NCBI GenBank assembly: GCA_030549495.1
Contig: JAUIRK010000708.1
Location: 124,001 to 188,000, forward strand
Reading direction: 5' to 3'
Source: Nectonema munidae
Taxonomy: Eukaryota; Nematomorpha; Nectonematoida; Nectonematidae
Length of the DNA: 64,000 bases
Shown here: positions 10,830 through 21,229 of the stretch, piece after piece
Position numbering within the stretch: the stretch's first letter is position 1
Layout: every line of letters starts with the position of its first letter
Made by a program: the position numbers and the translations under genes
Notes under the pieces: model-generated
What the model was told of the DNA's origin: nothing
The model's database searches: none
The model's input: only the letters and a program-made list of their open reading frames with translations

Positions 10830-12370
10830 CATGTGCTTTCACATTTAGTGTGGAAAATATTTTATAACTCTATACCTCATTTCCTTTGTTTAGATTTTAG
10901 AACAATTTTTAAAATTTCAAGGAAACACACCAAATTAAATAAAGACAGTAAGGGCCGCGCTATGCAAAATATGTTTCACTGAAAGTATAAACATTAGAGT
11001 GTCGCAAAAATAAGGAAAAAATATTTTGACATCCATTTTTTTGTAGTTGCAAATAATATATGAAAACATTTGGAACTGAAAGCGAACATCAGTTTTAACG
11101 TGTTTTTGTATAAAATTATAACAGACTATTTATTGTATCTTGTAAAAATCGGTTAGTTTTCACAAAAAATTGAATTTAAACATTAATAAAATTTATTTAA
11201 AAAAATAAATTCAGAAAAACTCCAGAAATCAATAAAATTTACATGTAATGCAAATTTTTTTTAGAATTCTTCATCTGAATTTTAAGTGTTTATATACAAC
11301 ACTTTTTATTAGTATTTTTTCCTTCTCCATTTTTGAGACACTCTAATAAACACACATACATCTATGGCATATATTCTTGCACACATATTAAGTTTACTAT
11401 CTTCGATTTGCTCGTATTTGAGATGGATCAGATACGCGCAAAAATGTTTACATCTTCATCCGCGAATAAGTTAAGTTTAAACATCCGCAATTTTGAAACA
11501 TTTTTATTTTTCTAAATACCGCAAAGTTTTTTTTCGGAATTCTTTAATTTTTACTTTATCTAAAAAATTTTACGATAATTACGTCTTCATGATAACACAC
11601 ATATGCATTGACATATTCTCTATAAATTTTTTAAAAGTATAGAACTTGCGTTTGCTTAGAGTAGCAATTATCATGATATCTGCATCCGCTAGGATGTCAA
11701 ATCGGTGCGCAGAAAAAATGCCCCAATTTAAAATTAGGAAAAAATGCCCCAACACAAAAAATTTCAAAAAATTATTAATTAAAATAAAAAAAAATTTTTT
11801 TTAAAAAAGATATATCAAATAAAGTTTTTTTGTAAAAAAACAAAAAGTTAACTTTTCATCTAAAACATTAAAACTTTAATTAAAGTAAACTAAAAAACTC
11901 AGCATACGACAATTTTTTAAATACAAAAAAAAATTTATAAAACAGCAAATATTTTTGGACTTTGTGTGTATCAGAACACTTTCTAAATATAATTTGTATC
12001 TTAAATGATTTTAAGAACACATTCCCACAAATCTGCTTTTTAAATCTATCCTTCGTTTGTGAAAAGATTCCACCTCTCAGCTTGATATGGAACTTGTTTT
12101 TTTACTTTACTTTAAAAATAATAAATAAATAAATAAAATAAAATCTGCACTTTTGCTATTGTTTTCAAAAACTTTATAAAGAAAAAAAACTTATAGATTA
12201 AGAAATTTTTAGCACTTTCATTAAATTCGAAGTATTCCAAATGATATATATTAATTTATATTTTTTAATATTATACTTTAAATCAAAAATTTAAAGTCAT
12301 TTTTTTTTACTTAAATCCTGAAAATGAAAAATTAGGGGGTATTTTTTCCTACTTTTTAATCGGGGGCATT
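10830..12370. other. AT-rich intron, no gene seen
   Basis: The stretch is dominated by A and T runs with short open frames whose composition is not coding. I see no splice-bounded exon, no TIR pair and no tandem array. It is read as intron of the GON4L-like gene. Missing middle exons of that gene would have to lie here or within 9.4-16.9 kb if they exist. Confidence 0.5.
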
Positions 12371-12400
12371 TTTACCTGTTGTTGTTGTTGTTAGCCCCTA

Positions 12401-12429
12401 GATTATACTATCTTTATATGAGTATAATC
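12401..12429 (-). other. Conserved stem-loop near the LINE 3' end
   Basis: GATTATACT (12401-12409) pairs perfectly with AGTATAATC (12421-12429) around an 11-base loop, a few bases from the (AAC)n tail. The related fragment at 29448-29478 forms the same stem with two covarying pairs. A 3' hairpin next to the tail would be placed to be read by the LINE reverse transcriptase. Confidence 0.65.
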
Positions 12430-12593
12430 TATCAGTTCAAAACAAAGCTTTGTTTAAACTGAGAGAGTATTTCCATAAAAGCAAATACTCTCAGGAAAAA
12501 GTGGTAACAGTTGACACTGTCGAGAGAGTTTAAACCGTGTAATTTTTAGCCAACCCCAAAAATCCACCAAAAGTTAAATCCTACTATTTTTGG

Positions 12594-15500
12594 CTAGAAT
12601 TTGTTATAGTTTATTAATGTTTTGCCAATAGTAAGAGTTGAGTTTTGTGTTTCGTTCTGTTTCCCCACTTGGGTGAAGTAGGTTTGATGGAGATTTTGCA
12701 TGTGTTTGACTATAAGTGAATGGGTTTTAGTTTTGTGAAAATGTTTATGTGGGTTTAAATAAAGATTGAGGTAGTGTGGGTGTTGATTGCAAACTGGACA
12801 GAGTGGATTTGTATGTGTTTTTGGATTCATCTTGTGAAGATATTCACGGAGCAATGGTGACTTGTTGGCTCTAAGTTCAGCAAGTGTATGTCTTAATTTA
12901 ATTGATAGTGTTTCATCATGTGTGTCGATTTTTGGTGGAGGAATATTTATGAGCTTGTTATGTTTGAGTGTGGAGAGATAGTCGGTTACCGCTTGTGTGT
13001 GTATTGCTTTGTTGACGCATCTTTGATTTTGATTGTCTTCTTTGTTTGACATGTGTCATAAAAGATAAGTTTCATGTGCCGGTGTGGTTTTTGAGCGCGG
13101 TAGAACTTGTTTAATGGGTGATGTTTTTGTGCTGCGTTGGCTCTTAAGTTAGACGCGTGTAAATTAATGTGTTCTTTAAGAGGAAGTATCGATGTCTCTG
13201 TGTGAAGATGTTGTATGTTAGTGTCCACGGTGTTACCTGTCGCTAAACGCAGTGTTTTGTTTTGAATTGTTTGCATCTTTTTCAAGTTAGCGTGAGATAT
13301 AGCAGATCCCCATATTGTGGATCCATATTCTAGTATGGGTCGTGTAATCGTTTTGTAGGTATTGATGAAAATTTCTTTGTTTTTCCCCCATTTTGTGCCA
13401 GTTAATGCTCTAATAATGTTTACAGTTTTGTTTGCTTTTTCGTGAGTGTTTTGCGCGTGCTTGTTGTATGTGAGTTTGGGGTCGAATGTTAATCCTACTA
13501 TTTTTGGATTTTTGTTAGTGTTTATTAATGTTTTGCCAATAGTAAGGTTGAGTTTTGTGTTTTGTTCTGTGTTTGCTTGGGTGAAAAGTTTTGATGGAGA
13601 TTTTGCTGTGTTGATTATTATTAAATCATTTTATTTTAGCCATATGTTTATCTTGTTTAAATAAGATTGAATGTTTTCTTGAGCTAATTCGGTACTTGAG
13701 TTTTTTGATGTTATGGTAATGTCATCAGCGTATGTGATTAGGTTTATTTGATTGTTGTTTGATGTTGGTATGTCTGAAATGTAGATGTTAAAGAGGATAG
13801 CAGAAAGTGAACTACCTTGTGGAACGCTTGAATATGGGTGTCTTATGTGGGATTCACTGTTTTGGTACTCTGTGTACGAGTATCTTATGCGTAAGTAGTT
13901 TGCTAAAAACTTAATGTATTGAGCATTGTTAGTGTTTTTAACAAGTTTAGGAATGAGAAGGTTAATGTTAATTGTTTCAAATGCCGAAGTTAGATCAAGT
14001 GTTGCTGTAATTGTGCGGTGAAAATGTTTTTTGTCTGGTTTTGAAATAGGCATAACACGTGACGTTTTCCAAATATGTGGAATTGTTTTGGTGTTAATAG
14101 CTAAATTAAAAATGCGTGTTAATAGGGAGATGGCAGTTGGACCTAAGTGTTTAAGATGTATACTTGTTAAGTTGTCAGGTCCTAGAGCTTTACTAGATTT
14201 TGCGTTATGAAGTGCCTCTGATACTTCTTTTTCGTCAATGCTTGTGTTAATCTTAGGCAGTTGATTTAATGCTTTATTTGATGTTTTGAGTGTTTTGTTA
14301 GTTTGCTTTGGTAGGATGTTTGTGAATTGCTTGTTGAACGCTTCTGCTATTTGTGTGTTGTTTCTTTTCGTTTTTCCATTAAAACTTATGTTCGATTTAT
14401 ATCTGTGTGTGATTTTTTATTCTGTAGGTTTTTGATCGTGTTCCAATATGTTTGTATGTTAGTTTTGTGTGACCAGTTAGATGAAATATGTTTTTGCCAA
14501 AGGTCAAGTTTATGTTTATTTATTTTATGTGATATGTGTTTGTTTAATGTGTGTATTTCTTGGTTCTTTAAGTTAGTGTGTCTTAATGTGTCTCTTTTCT
14601 CGATACGTGTTTTGATGTCATAAGGTAAGGGTTTGTGTTTTTTGTGATTTTGGATATTTCCTTTCGGTATGTATAAATTGCCAGCCTTTATTTATTATTT
14701 TTTTTTGTTTGTGTTGTGTAAAAAATGTGCTTCTTTTAAAATCTTATTTTCAATAAATGTTTGAAAAAGTTTCCATTTAGCTTTGTTGTAGTTTATCTAA
14801 GTTTTCAGTGGTTCTTTATGTGTTGCATGCTTAAGTGTTATGTTAGTGAGTATTCGAAGATGATCGGAAGAAAGTTTAGTTAATGTTTGCCATTTTGTGC
14901 TGTTTAAGAGGTAAGTGGGAATTGCAGTGATATCTGGTGAGGTTGATTGCTGATTATCTTGTGTGTGCGAGTTAGAAAGTCGTGTGGGGGTGTTTGTATT
15001 GATGATTATTGCGTTGGATTTAAGTATAAGTTCAAGTATCTGCTCTCTTCTGTTATCAGTGTAAGGTGAATACCACGTTATGGAATGAGCGTTCACATCT
15101 CCCGCTAAGATGATGTTTTTATGTTTTAATAAATAATTCAAAATTTCTGCAGTGTAAAGGTTGTCAGTTACGTTTGAATGTTGTTTCGGTGGTATGTATA
15201 AGTTGGCTATGTGGTAAGGAATTTTGTTAATTAAAATTTGAAAAAGTTGATACTCTGTGAAGTTATTTGATATTTGTGTATTTAACTCTGTGAATCTGAT
15301 GTTTTGTTTGATGTGTTATTAAACCCCCTCCTCTTTTTGTATTTCGGTGTTTTTATGCCATTATTTAATTTTGTTTCTTGAACTGTTATGATGTCAGGAG
15401 AGTGTTGTTGGATAAGTTGTTCTAATTCTGTGAATTTGCTTTAAAGACCGTTGATATTTACTTGTAGTGGTGTGAATGTGGACTGCTGATTGTGTATTGT

Positions 15501-15795
15501 GTGAAGTTTTTTGTCGTTAAGTGTTTTGTTATTGGGGTAAGAAGCTGAAAGCTTCTGTGAAAATTGTGTTGGTTTTGCGTGTGTTGCGCATGTCCAGTGC
15601 GCATTGCTTAAGTGAGATTTGTGTACATTTGAGATGCAACCAGTGTGCTATATTGTGGTTGCACCTAATTGATGTAGTGTTATATATATATATATATTTG
15701 TTGCATAAGTTACATATATATTTTGTTGTTGCAGTCATGGCAGCGGGTTCATTCTGTTCTGCCTTCTTGTGCCAAGCTGGCAGTTTTGAGACCAC
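12594..15795 (-). pseudogene. LINE polyprotein: zinc finger, endonuclease, reverse transcriptase
   Basis: Recognisable parts on the minus strand are a zinc finger with CNLCNKY...HWLHLKC (15529-15795), endonuclease motifs ILAGDVNAHS, SPDITAIPTY and LSSDHLRIL (14797-15141), reverse-transcriptase motifs LDLTSAFETI, VPQGSSLSAILF and ITYADDITIT (13631-14053), a thumb region with LKKMQTIQNKTLRLATGNT (12986-13285) and a C-terminal CPVCNQHPHY motif (12594-13052). The parts lie in different frames with several frame breaks, so the copy is dead although nearly full length. Activity would have been RNA copying and integration at endonuclease nicks. Confidence 0.85.
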
Positions 15796-15990
15796 CCACC
15801 ATAAAGGCGTCTCAAGTTAGGTAACTCAATTGTCAGCGACTGCTTATTCAGTGTATTTGCAGCTATCCTATATATCTATAGGACGTTCCTCTATCCGCAA
15901 CCTGAGAACGCTCTCTGAAGCTTAGAGTAAAGCTAGTCACCTGTGCTAGTTTACAGACACCAGCACGATGTCCGACATTCAGAAGCATTT

Positions 15991-16521
15991 TTACCTACAA
16001 CCGTCAAATCTGACTTTCTTTTTGCCCAGGTCGCAAAAGAAAATTCCCGCGAGTAAAAGAAGAGCTGATCGCAATTTGTCCTTCTTTTCTTCGGATAGGA
16101 CAATAGCGCGATCTTTCAGACTGACCTTCACTCCCAAGAACTCCAGTTCTCTAGATGGTTTCAGGATTGACTTCTCCAAATTTATCCTGATGTTGTGCGC
16201 TTGTAGGAATTTAGGTAAGTCTTTAATTAGGCGTTTACAAGATTCGTAGGATTCCGAGAGGAAAAGGCAGTCATCCAGGTATAGGAGGTATGACCAATCC
16301 TGGTAACTGCACGATTCTTTAAAGCATTTGAGTATTGCTGAGATTACTTGCTGGAGGATACCTGGGGAGAATGATGCTCCCATGGGTAATCTTTTGAATT
16401 GGTAGGTTTTCCTGCCAATTCTGAAGCAGAAACAACTTCTAGCCTTGGGGTGCAATAGGATGCCAAAGAACGCGTTTTGCAAATCAATTTTAAAGCCCGC
16501 ATCTACATCAGCGGATATCAA
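15991..16521 (-). mobile_element. Fossil reverse-transcriptase fragment (DIRS/LTR-type)
   Basis: The minus strand holds a 176-residue reverse-transcriptase core with DLQNAFFGILLHPKAR, FKRLPMGASFSPGILQQV, a YLDD active-site box and LEKSILKPSRELEFLGVKV. The YLDD box with a following LEFLG motif is typical of DIRS, Gypsy and pararetrovirus-like enzymes, and DIRS looks closest. No terminal repeats, capsid-like region or recombinase are visible nearby. It is an isolated fossil fragment abutting the 5' end of the LINE. Confidence 0.65.
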
Positions 16522-16923
16522 AGAATTTCACATTCGATATATCTCTAAAACAATAGCAAACATACCTGACCTCGTGGTGAAAAATGAGTGGAAAAATACG
16601 CTATATTTTGATTCATGGATTTCTTAGTAGACAAAAAAGTTGTAATTTTAAATTTTGCTTATTTATCTAGAAATTTGGAAGGTGTTTAGTGTTTACATTT
16701 TAAAAAAGGATATATCTTCACATTATTCCCAATTAACATAATTTACTAGTTGAAAAAGAAAACCATTTTTAAATTAATTTAACAAGATTATTGTAATTTA
16801 ACATCGTTTTCGGATGTTGAATTTGTGGTTGTGTATGATATTAAAAGCCGATACTTGAAAAAAGAAACGATTTTTACTATTTCCAATTAATCGCCCCTCA
16901 CTAATGCAAATACTTGTGCATAC

Positions 16924-17219
16924 CTTTGCACCCATTTCAACACCAGGGCGGAAAAAAGCTGCTTTCGTTATTTGAGTGTTGAGCCATTTTGGCAGAATTA
17001 CTTCTCCCGGCTCCAGCCCATCTGAGTCTTCTTGGGGACAGTTGTCATCGCTGCTTCGCGTTTCGGAGGAGTCGTCAGAGGAACAGGAAGAGGACGCATC
17101 TTGGACGGGTGGAGGAGAAGTCTTTGGAATTGCGGGATCACTTGTGCCGTCAATGATTTGAAAGTCTTCGCCAACCGTCATGGAGAATATGTCTTGTAGC
17201 AGATCATTGACTTCTTCCT
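16924..17219 (-). CDS. GON4L: GON4L-like gene, exon with the EVNxLLxxIF motif and acidic region
   Basis: This 296-base exon lies between TTTAG and AAAG|GTATGC. It enters with two bases completing a split codon and leaves in phase 0. It starts EEVNDLLQDIFSMTVGEDF, which aligns with KKEVNELMEELF of vertebrate GON4L, directly after the acidic DPEYNFL block exactly as in that protein. A Ser/Asp-rich run follows (SSSCSSDDSSETRSSDDN), then GLEPGEVILPKWLN. Vertebrate GON4L continues here with roughly 400 residues including PAH-like repeats, which I cannot find. The PKWLN segment could be a trace of LPFWLKASL, a weak match. Strong base-composition contrast with the flanks supports coding. Confidence 0.85.
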
Positions 17220-17229
17220 CTAAATGAAA

Positions 17230-19150
17230 ATTTTATCACAAAGATGAGTTATAACGCTGTTATTGAGATTGAAGTATTTCAGTGTATGGGTGTCTAATGC
17301 CAATATGTATGCATTCGTATGTCTAGATTTGTGTCAGCCGTGTATTATCACCAATAAATAGGAAATTTTGTGTCAAGAATGTCAAAAAATGTATATGTAA
17401 AGGTATGTATGCACGAATGCGCTAACATTAAACATAACCTCAACCCTAACATTAACACTAATGCTGACACCAAATGCTAATTCTATAGAAATCCAATTCC
17501 TCACAATAGGTTGAGCACTTGTCAATCAACTAATAGGCAACTTGAGAATCAAATTTGAATAGGCAAAATCAGCGATAGAGTGCTCATTATTTATCTTCTA
17601 GAGATTTCTTGGAGTAAAGACAAATATTTTAGGAATGCCTCATAGGAACGCTCTTTCCAAAAGTGAGGCATAAGCAGTGCCTTCGTAAGCTAAGAATCAT
17701 AAATGCTTTCTTGGAAGCCACACTTCTTTCTACGGTTCGTAACAAATTATGAGGAGTGGATTCGAACACAAAGCCAGCACCATCAAGATTAAAAAACGGG
17801 ATTATAGGCAAGCGGAAAGGGTGTTGCAAAAAAGTCTATTAATGAAGAGTTAACATTTGTACAATTCCATGCTTCTTCAAATCACAATGGGGAGAGAATA
17901 AGACAAAGAAAAGTGTATTCTAGTGATGTATATCGATTAGATCGTGATTCGTAGAGGTATTGGCGAATTTTTTATTGTTCACCGATTTTATCAGCCGAAC
18001 CAAAAGACAAATTAAAGTTTACACGAGAGCTATAAATAGCAAAAGAGTCTTTGTATTTTATGCATAGCGCTTTGTACATCAAAGAAAGCTGCTTTTTTGC
18101 TCAGAATTTGATGTAAAAGAAGATATACTGAATTTATAAATGGAGTTCAGGAACATCCACAAATAACGTCAACCAACTTTTCTTAATTTTTGACCCCTCT
18201 TCTCAACTTTTGAATATCTCTATTCCTACTTCATAACATGGTAGGACAATTTTGTTTTACATTGCTATTTCATATTTCTTAAAAAAATGATATAATGTAA
18301 AAAAACTTTTATTAATAAGATGTTTAAAAGCTATTAATACAAAATAATAAAAAAAAATTATATACTTCAAATATTTTCTTTGTGTCGGTATCCGCATTTT
18401 AAAGACTAATCGGTATCGAAGAGAAATTGAGATTGCGACATCATTAGTGTATTCTGTTATCGCGCTTTTCTCGCCTAGTTTAGTCTGAGGAAGCGTTGAG
18501 GAGAAAAAACTCTAATCTTCCAAAATTTTGGCGAAATAAGAAGTCTTGAGAAAGAAACTTCCGCAACATTCATAAATATAACAGGGAAATTTAAGTTAAG
18601 CATAGAAGTATATGTGATTTCGAAGCAGGATAACGTCTAATACGATAAGATTTAATATTTGATGCAATCAATTCACCTTAGAGAGAAAATGTCGTCCCAT
18701 CTTTTGAAAAGTTAGGATATAACATGAGTCTGAATTTGGTACTTTTGAATAATCATTTGGATAAATTATCTGAAAATTTGGATGTTATGAGCGAAGAACA
18801 AGGAAGTCCTATTCCTTCTGGCCAGAACAGTAAACGTGGTCTCTTCCTTCCTTCCTTTGGTCAGAACCAGTAAACGAGGTCTCTTACCTGTGTGGTGCGG
18901 GCTTTCTGGCATCACACAGTCCGGGAAACAAAAACAACGATCAAAGAAAACTGTTTCAAGAAGACATGCTCACAATCGAAAAATGATACCAGGATGAAAA
19001 CTGTGACAGAATGATGCCACAACAAAAGTAATAGAAAATTAAAAGCGTTGTCTAACTTTAGAGTGACTGATCACTTATAATTGAAAATAAACAAAAAAGA
19101 TTTTAGAAGGAACATTTATTTCATTTTTGTCATAAGAATGAAAGAATGTT
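17230..19150. other. Intron, no gene recognised
   Basis: Mostly unremarkable AT-rich sequence. At 17635-17830 the minus strand has an open frame of 66 codons (NLDGAGFVFESTPHNLLRTV) with higher G+C that I do not recognise and that lacks convincing splice sites. At 18815-18890 a roughly 45-bp segment (CAGTAAACGTGGTCTCTTCC and a close copy) occurs twice in tandem. Confidence 0.4.
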
Positions 19151-19159
19151 CTTATTTTG

Positions 19160-19313
19160 ATGTCATTTTTGGCGAAGTAATCGTCATGACCGCCTTTGTG
19201 AAAAGAAGTAAAAAAAGGAAAAGAATATACCCTACTTACAAAGTCAATTTCTGAATTGTTGGTGAAACAAAAGTTAAAAAAAAAGAAAGTTTCTTTGGAT
19301 TTTAAAATATTAA
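19160..19313 (-). repeat. Partial duplicate of a GON4L-like exon edge plus intron
   Basis: The segment repeats 21027-21185 with modest divergence. On the minus strand it contains the splice acceptor and about the first 35 coding bases of the exon at 20919-21065 (readable as DYFAKND in both), plus some 110 bases of the preceding intron. The intron part occurs a third time at 19314-19385. No donor follows, so this copy is a decoy rather than a usable exon. Confidence 0.75.
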
Positions 19314-19398
19314 AAAAGAATATACCCTACTTACAAAGTGAATTTCTGAATTGTTGGTGAAAGAAAAGTTAAAAAAAAAAAAGATATTGTCCTTTTAT

Positions 19399-19680
19399 CC
19401 TTTTATACTCCTTAAACACCACCCATATGAAATATAATTGAAAATTAAAAAAATATTTAAAAAAAAGTAAAAAAAAACAAATTTTCACAAAAAAAATCTA
19501 TAGCCCAACACCAAAAATAAAGTCATATTCAAAATCAGGCCTTTTATACTCTTTAAACACCACCCATATGAAATATAATTGAAAATTAAAAAAATATTTA
19601 AAAAAAAGTAAAAAAAGCAAATTTTCACAAAAAAATCTATAGCCCAACACCAAAAATAAAGTCATATTCAAAACCAGGGC
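19399..19680. repeat. Two tandem copies of a 141-bp AT-rich unit
   Basis: CCTTTTATACTC...CACCACCCATATGAAATATAA begins at 19399 and again at 19540, and each copy ends in CATATTCAAAAYCAGG. The two units are nearly identical apart from run lengths. This is a recent local duplication in the intron, with no coding potential. Confidence 0.85.
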
Positions 19681-20368
19681 ATTTGATTTAGACAAAAAAA
19701 ACAACAATATGCTTTGAACATCTTTTTCATTACATTTTTTCTACCACATCTAAATTTGAATTCTCTTTTCACTTCAAGGCGTAACTTTTTTTAAAATTAC
19801 ATTTTAACTAAAGTGTGAAATAAGAAAGTGAAAAGTAAACTTTGTTAAATTTAAAGCCAAGATTTGATCTAAGCTTGCAAAAGATTTCTTTTTTAAAGCA
19901 TTAATTACTTTTGTTTCGTAAAATAATATTAGAAAAAAATTTCCTAAAATATTCGCAGTTTTCCAGGATCGAAGAGCGAAAACTGAATTTTGAAGTTTTT
20001 AATTCCAAATTATACAGATTATCTAGAAAACAGTAAAATATTTAGCTGAAAAAAAGAGAGCATACATTTTAGAAAATTAAAGGAAATGAAAAAAATTCTT
20101 TAAATGACACACTTGATACTTTTATGGTAGGGATGTGGATGAACTTCGAAATAAGTAGCAACAAAAATAAAATAGCGTTAACCTATTCTTATTTCTGACA
20201 TATCTATTTTGTTTCGTTTATACGATCATTTTGTTTTGAATCTTTATGATCTCAATTCATACAACCAAAGTTTTTTATATACGAAATGATGATGAACAAA
20301 AATTCCGATATAAATCGTCTTCTAAAAAGAGAAATGCCAATTTTCCCAAATGTTGTTCTTTAGCTTAA

Positions 20369-20820
20369 CCCTTTCGCAGTGCCCGCGCTAAAGCTAAATT
20401 TCAAGGGGGCTGAAATGGGGCAAAGAAACACATTTGCAAAAAATTTATTTCCTATATTACTTTATATCCTATATTACTTTGCTGAAAAGCATGAAGTACT
20501 TCTGTATAAAAACCTATAGAAATCTCATATTATACATACACATACACCAGCATTTATATAAGATTATTGTGTACAATTTTTGCTTATTTATTTTTCCTTT
20601 AAAAATGCATGGCGCAAAACCAAAAATTTTAGGGGGGGGGGGGGGGGGGGGGGCACGTGCCCCAAAATTATATAGGTAGCGCGGGCACTGCCCTTTCGTG
20701 ACCAGTGTATCATATATGATACATAAACAATTTTACCTTCGCCTGCTTTTTCAAATAGTTTCGTATATGAATCTTCTGCTTTTTAATAAATATCGTTTGA
20801 TTTTTCTGGTCACGAAAGGG
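20369..20820. mobile_element. piggyBac-type MITE (TTAA target), split by a hAT-type MITE
   Basis: The outer ends are CCCTTTCGTGACCAG (read across the inner insertion, right part from 20691) and CTGGTCACGAAAGGG ending at 20820. They are flanked by TTAA (20365-20368) and TTAG (20821-20824). A CCC start with a TTAA target is the piggyBac signature. Without the inner insertion the element is only about 130 bp, with 15-bp TIRs and no coding capacity. Confidence 0.8.
20377..20690. mobile_element. hAT-type MITE nested in the piggyBac-type MITE
   Basis: The TIRs CAGTGCCCGCGCTA and TAGCGCGGGCACTG are perfect over 14 bp. The octamer CCCTTTCG occurs directly on both sides (20369-20376 and 20691-20698), a perfect 8-bp target duplication as for hAT elements. 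The interior is non-coding and includes a G-run of about 22 bases and GGGGGCACGTGCCCC. The exact duplication indicates that insertion is younger than the host MITE. Confidence 0.88.
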
Positions 20821-20918
20821 TTAGATGCGGAAAAAGATGGATTCTCAGCAATAATTTACAAAACTTTCATCGATTCAATGATGCTGATTGATGGATGTAG
20901 AGAGAGAAGGGATATTAC

Positions 20919-21065
20919 GATTTGTTTCCACGCTGTTATCATTGATGAATTCTTCGGGGTCGAATTGTAACGCTTTAAGTTCTTTGAGGAAGTCATAATT
21001 GGGATCATTCAAGATATCATCATCTTCTGACATGTCATTTTTGGCGAAATAATCGCCAGGACCGC
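20919..21065 (-). CDS. GON4L: GON4L-like gene, acidic DPNYDFL exon
   Basis: This 147-base exon follows the acceptor TTTCAAAG and ends at AATC|GTAATA, entering with two bases and leaving with one. Both phases match the neighbours at 26052 and 17219. It encodes GDYFAKNDMSEDDDILNDPN, then YDFLKELKALQFDPEEFIN. Vertebrate GON4L has NEDEADDDDDPEYNFLEDL followed by DEPDTEDFRTD at the same place, immediately before KKEVNELM. This is one of the three blocks that identify the gene. The nested MITE pair lies only about 100 bp downstream of its donor. A partial copy of its 5' edge is at 19160. Confidence 0.85.
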
Positions 21066-21229
21066 CTTTGAAATGAAAAGAAGTAATAAAGAAGAATATA
21101 CCCTACTTACAAAGTGAATCTCTGAATTGTTGATTAAACAAAAATTGAAAAAAAAGAAAGTTTCTTTGGATTTTAAAATATTACAAAAAAAAACTACGCT
21201 CAACAAAAATCCTTCAAAGATTGACATAA

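Larger units (their letters stand above)
12376..15835 (-). mobile_element. Non-LTR retrotransposon (I/Jockey-like LINE) with 3' (AAC)n tail
   Basis: The 3.4-kb minus-strand element has, in order, an N-terminal PHD-like zinc finger, an apurinic-type endonuclease, a YADD reverse transcriptase and a C-terminal cysteine/histidine region. It ends in an (AAC)n tail that appears as GTTGTTGTTGTTGTT at the left edge. The simple-repeat tail and domain order fit the I/Jockey/CR1 side of the LINE tree. I cannot place the clade exactly. No target duplication was found. It lies in an intron of the host gene, in the same orientation. Confidence 0.85.

Noticed and set aside
17430-17480. ACCTCAACCCTAACATTAACA resembles degenerate telomeric or subtelomeric repeats.
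   Set aside because: There is only one short stretch with no regular period.
17635-17830. A minus-strand open frame of 66 codons with raised G+C, a possible GON4L middle exon.
   Set aside because: It lies upstream of the 17219 acceptor in gene order, lacks convincing splice sites and shows no family resemblance.
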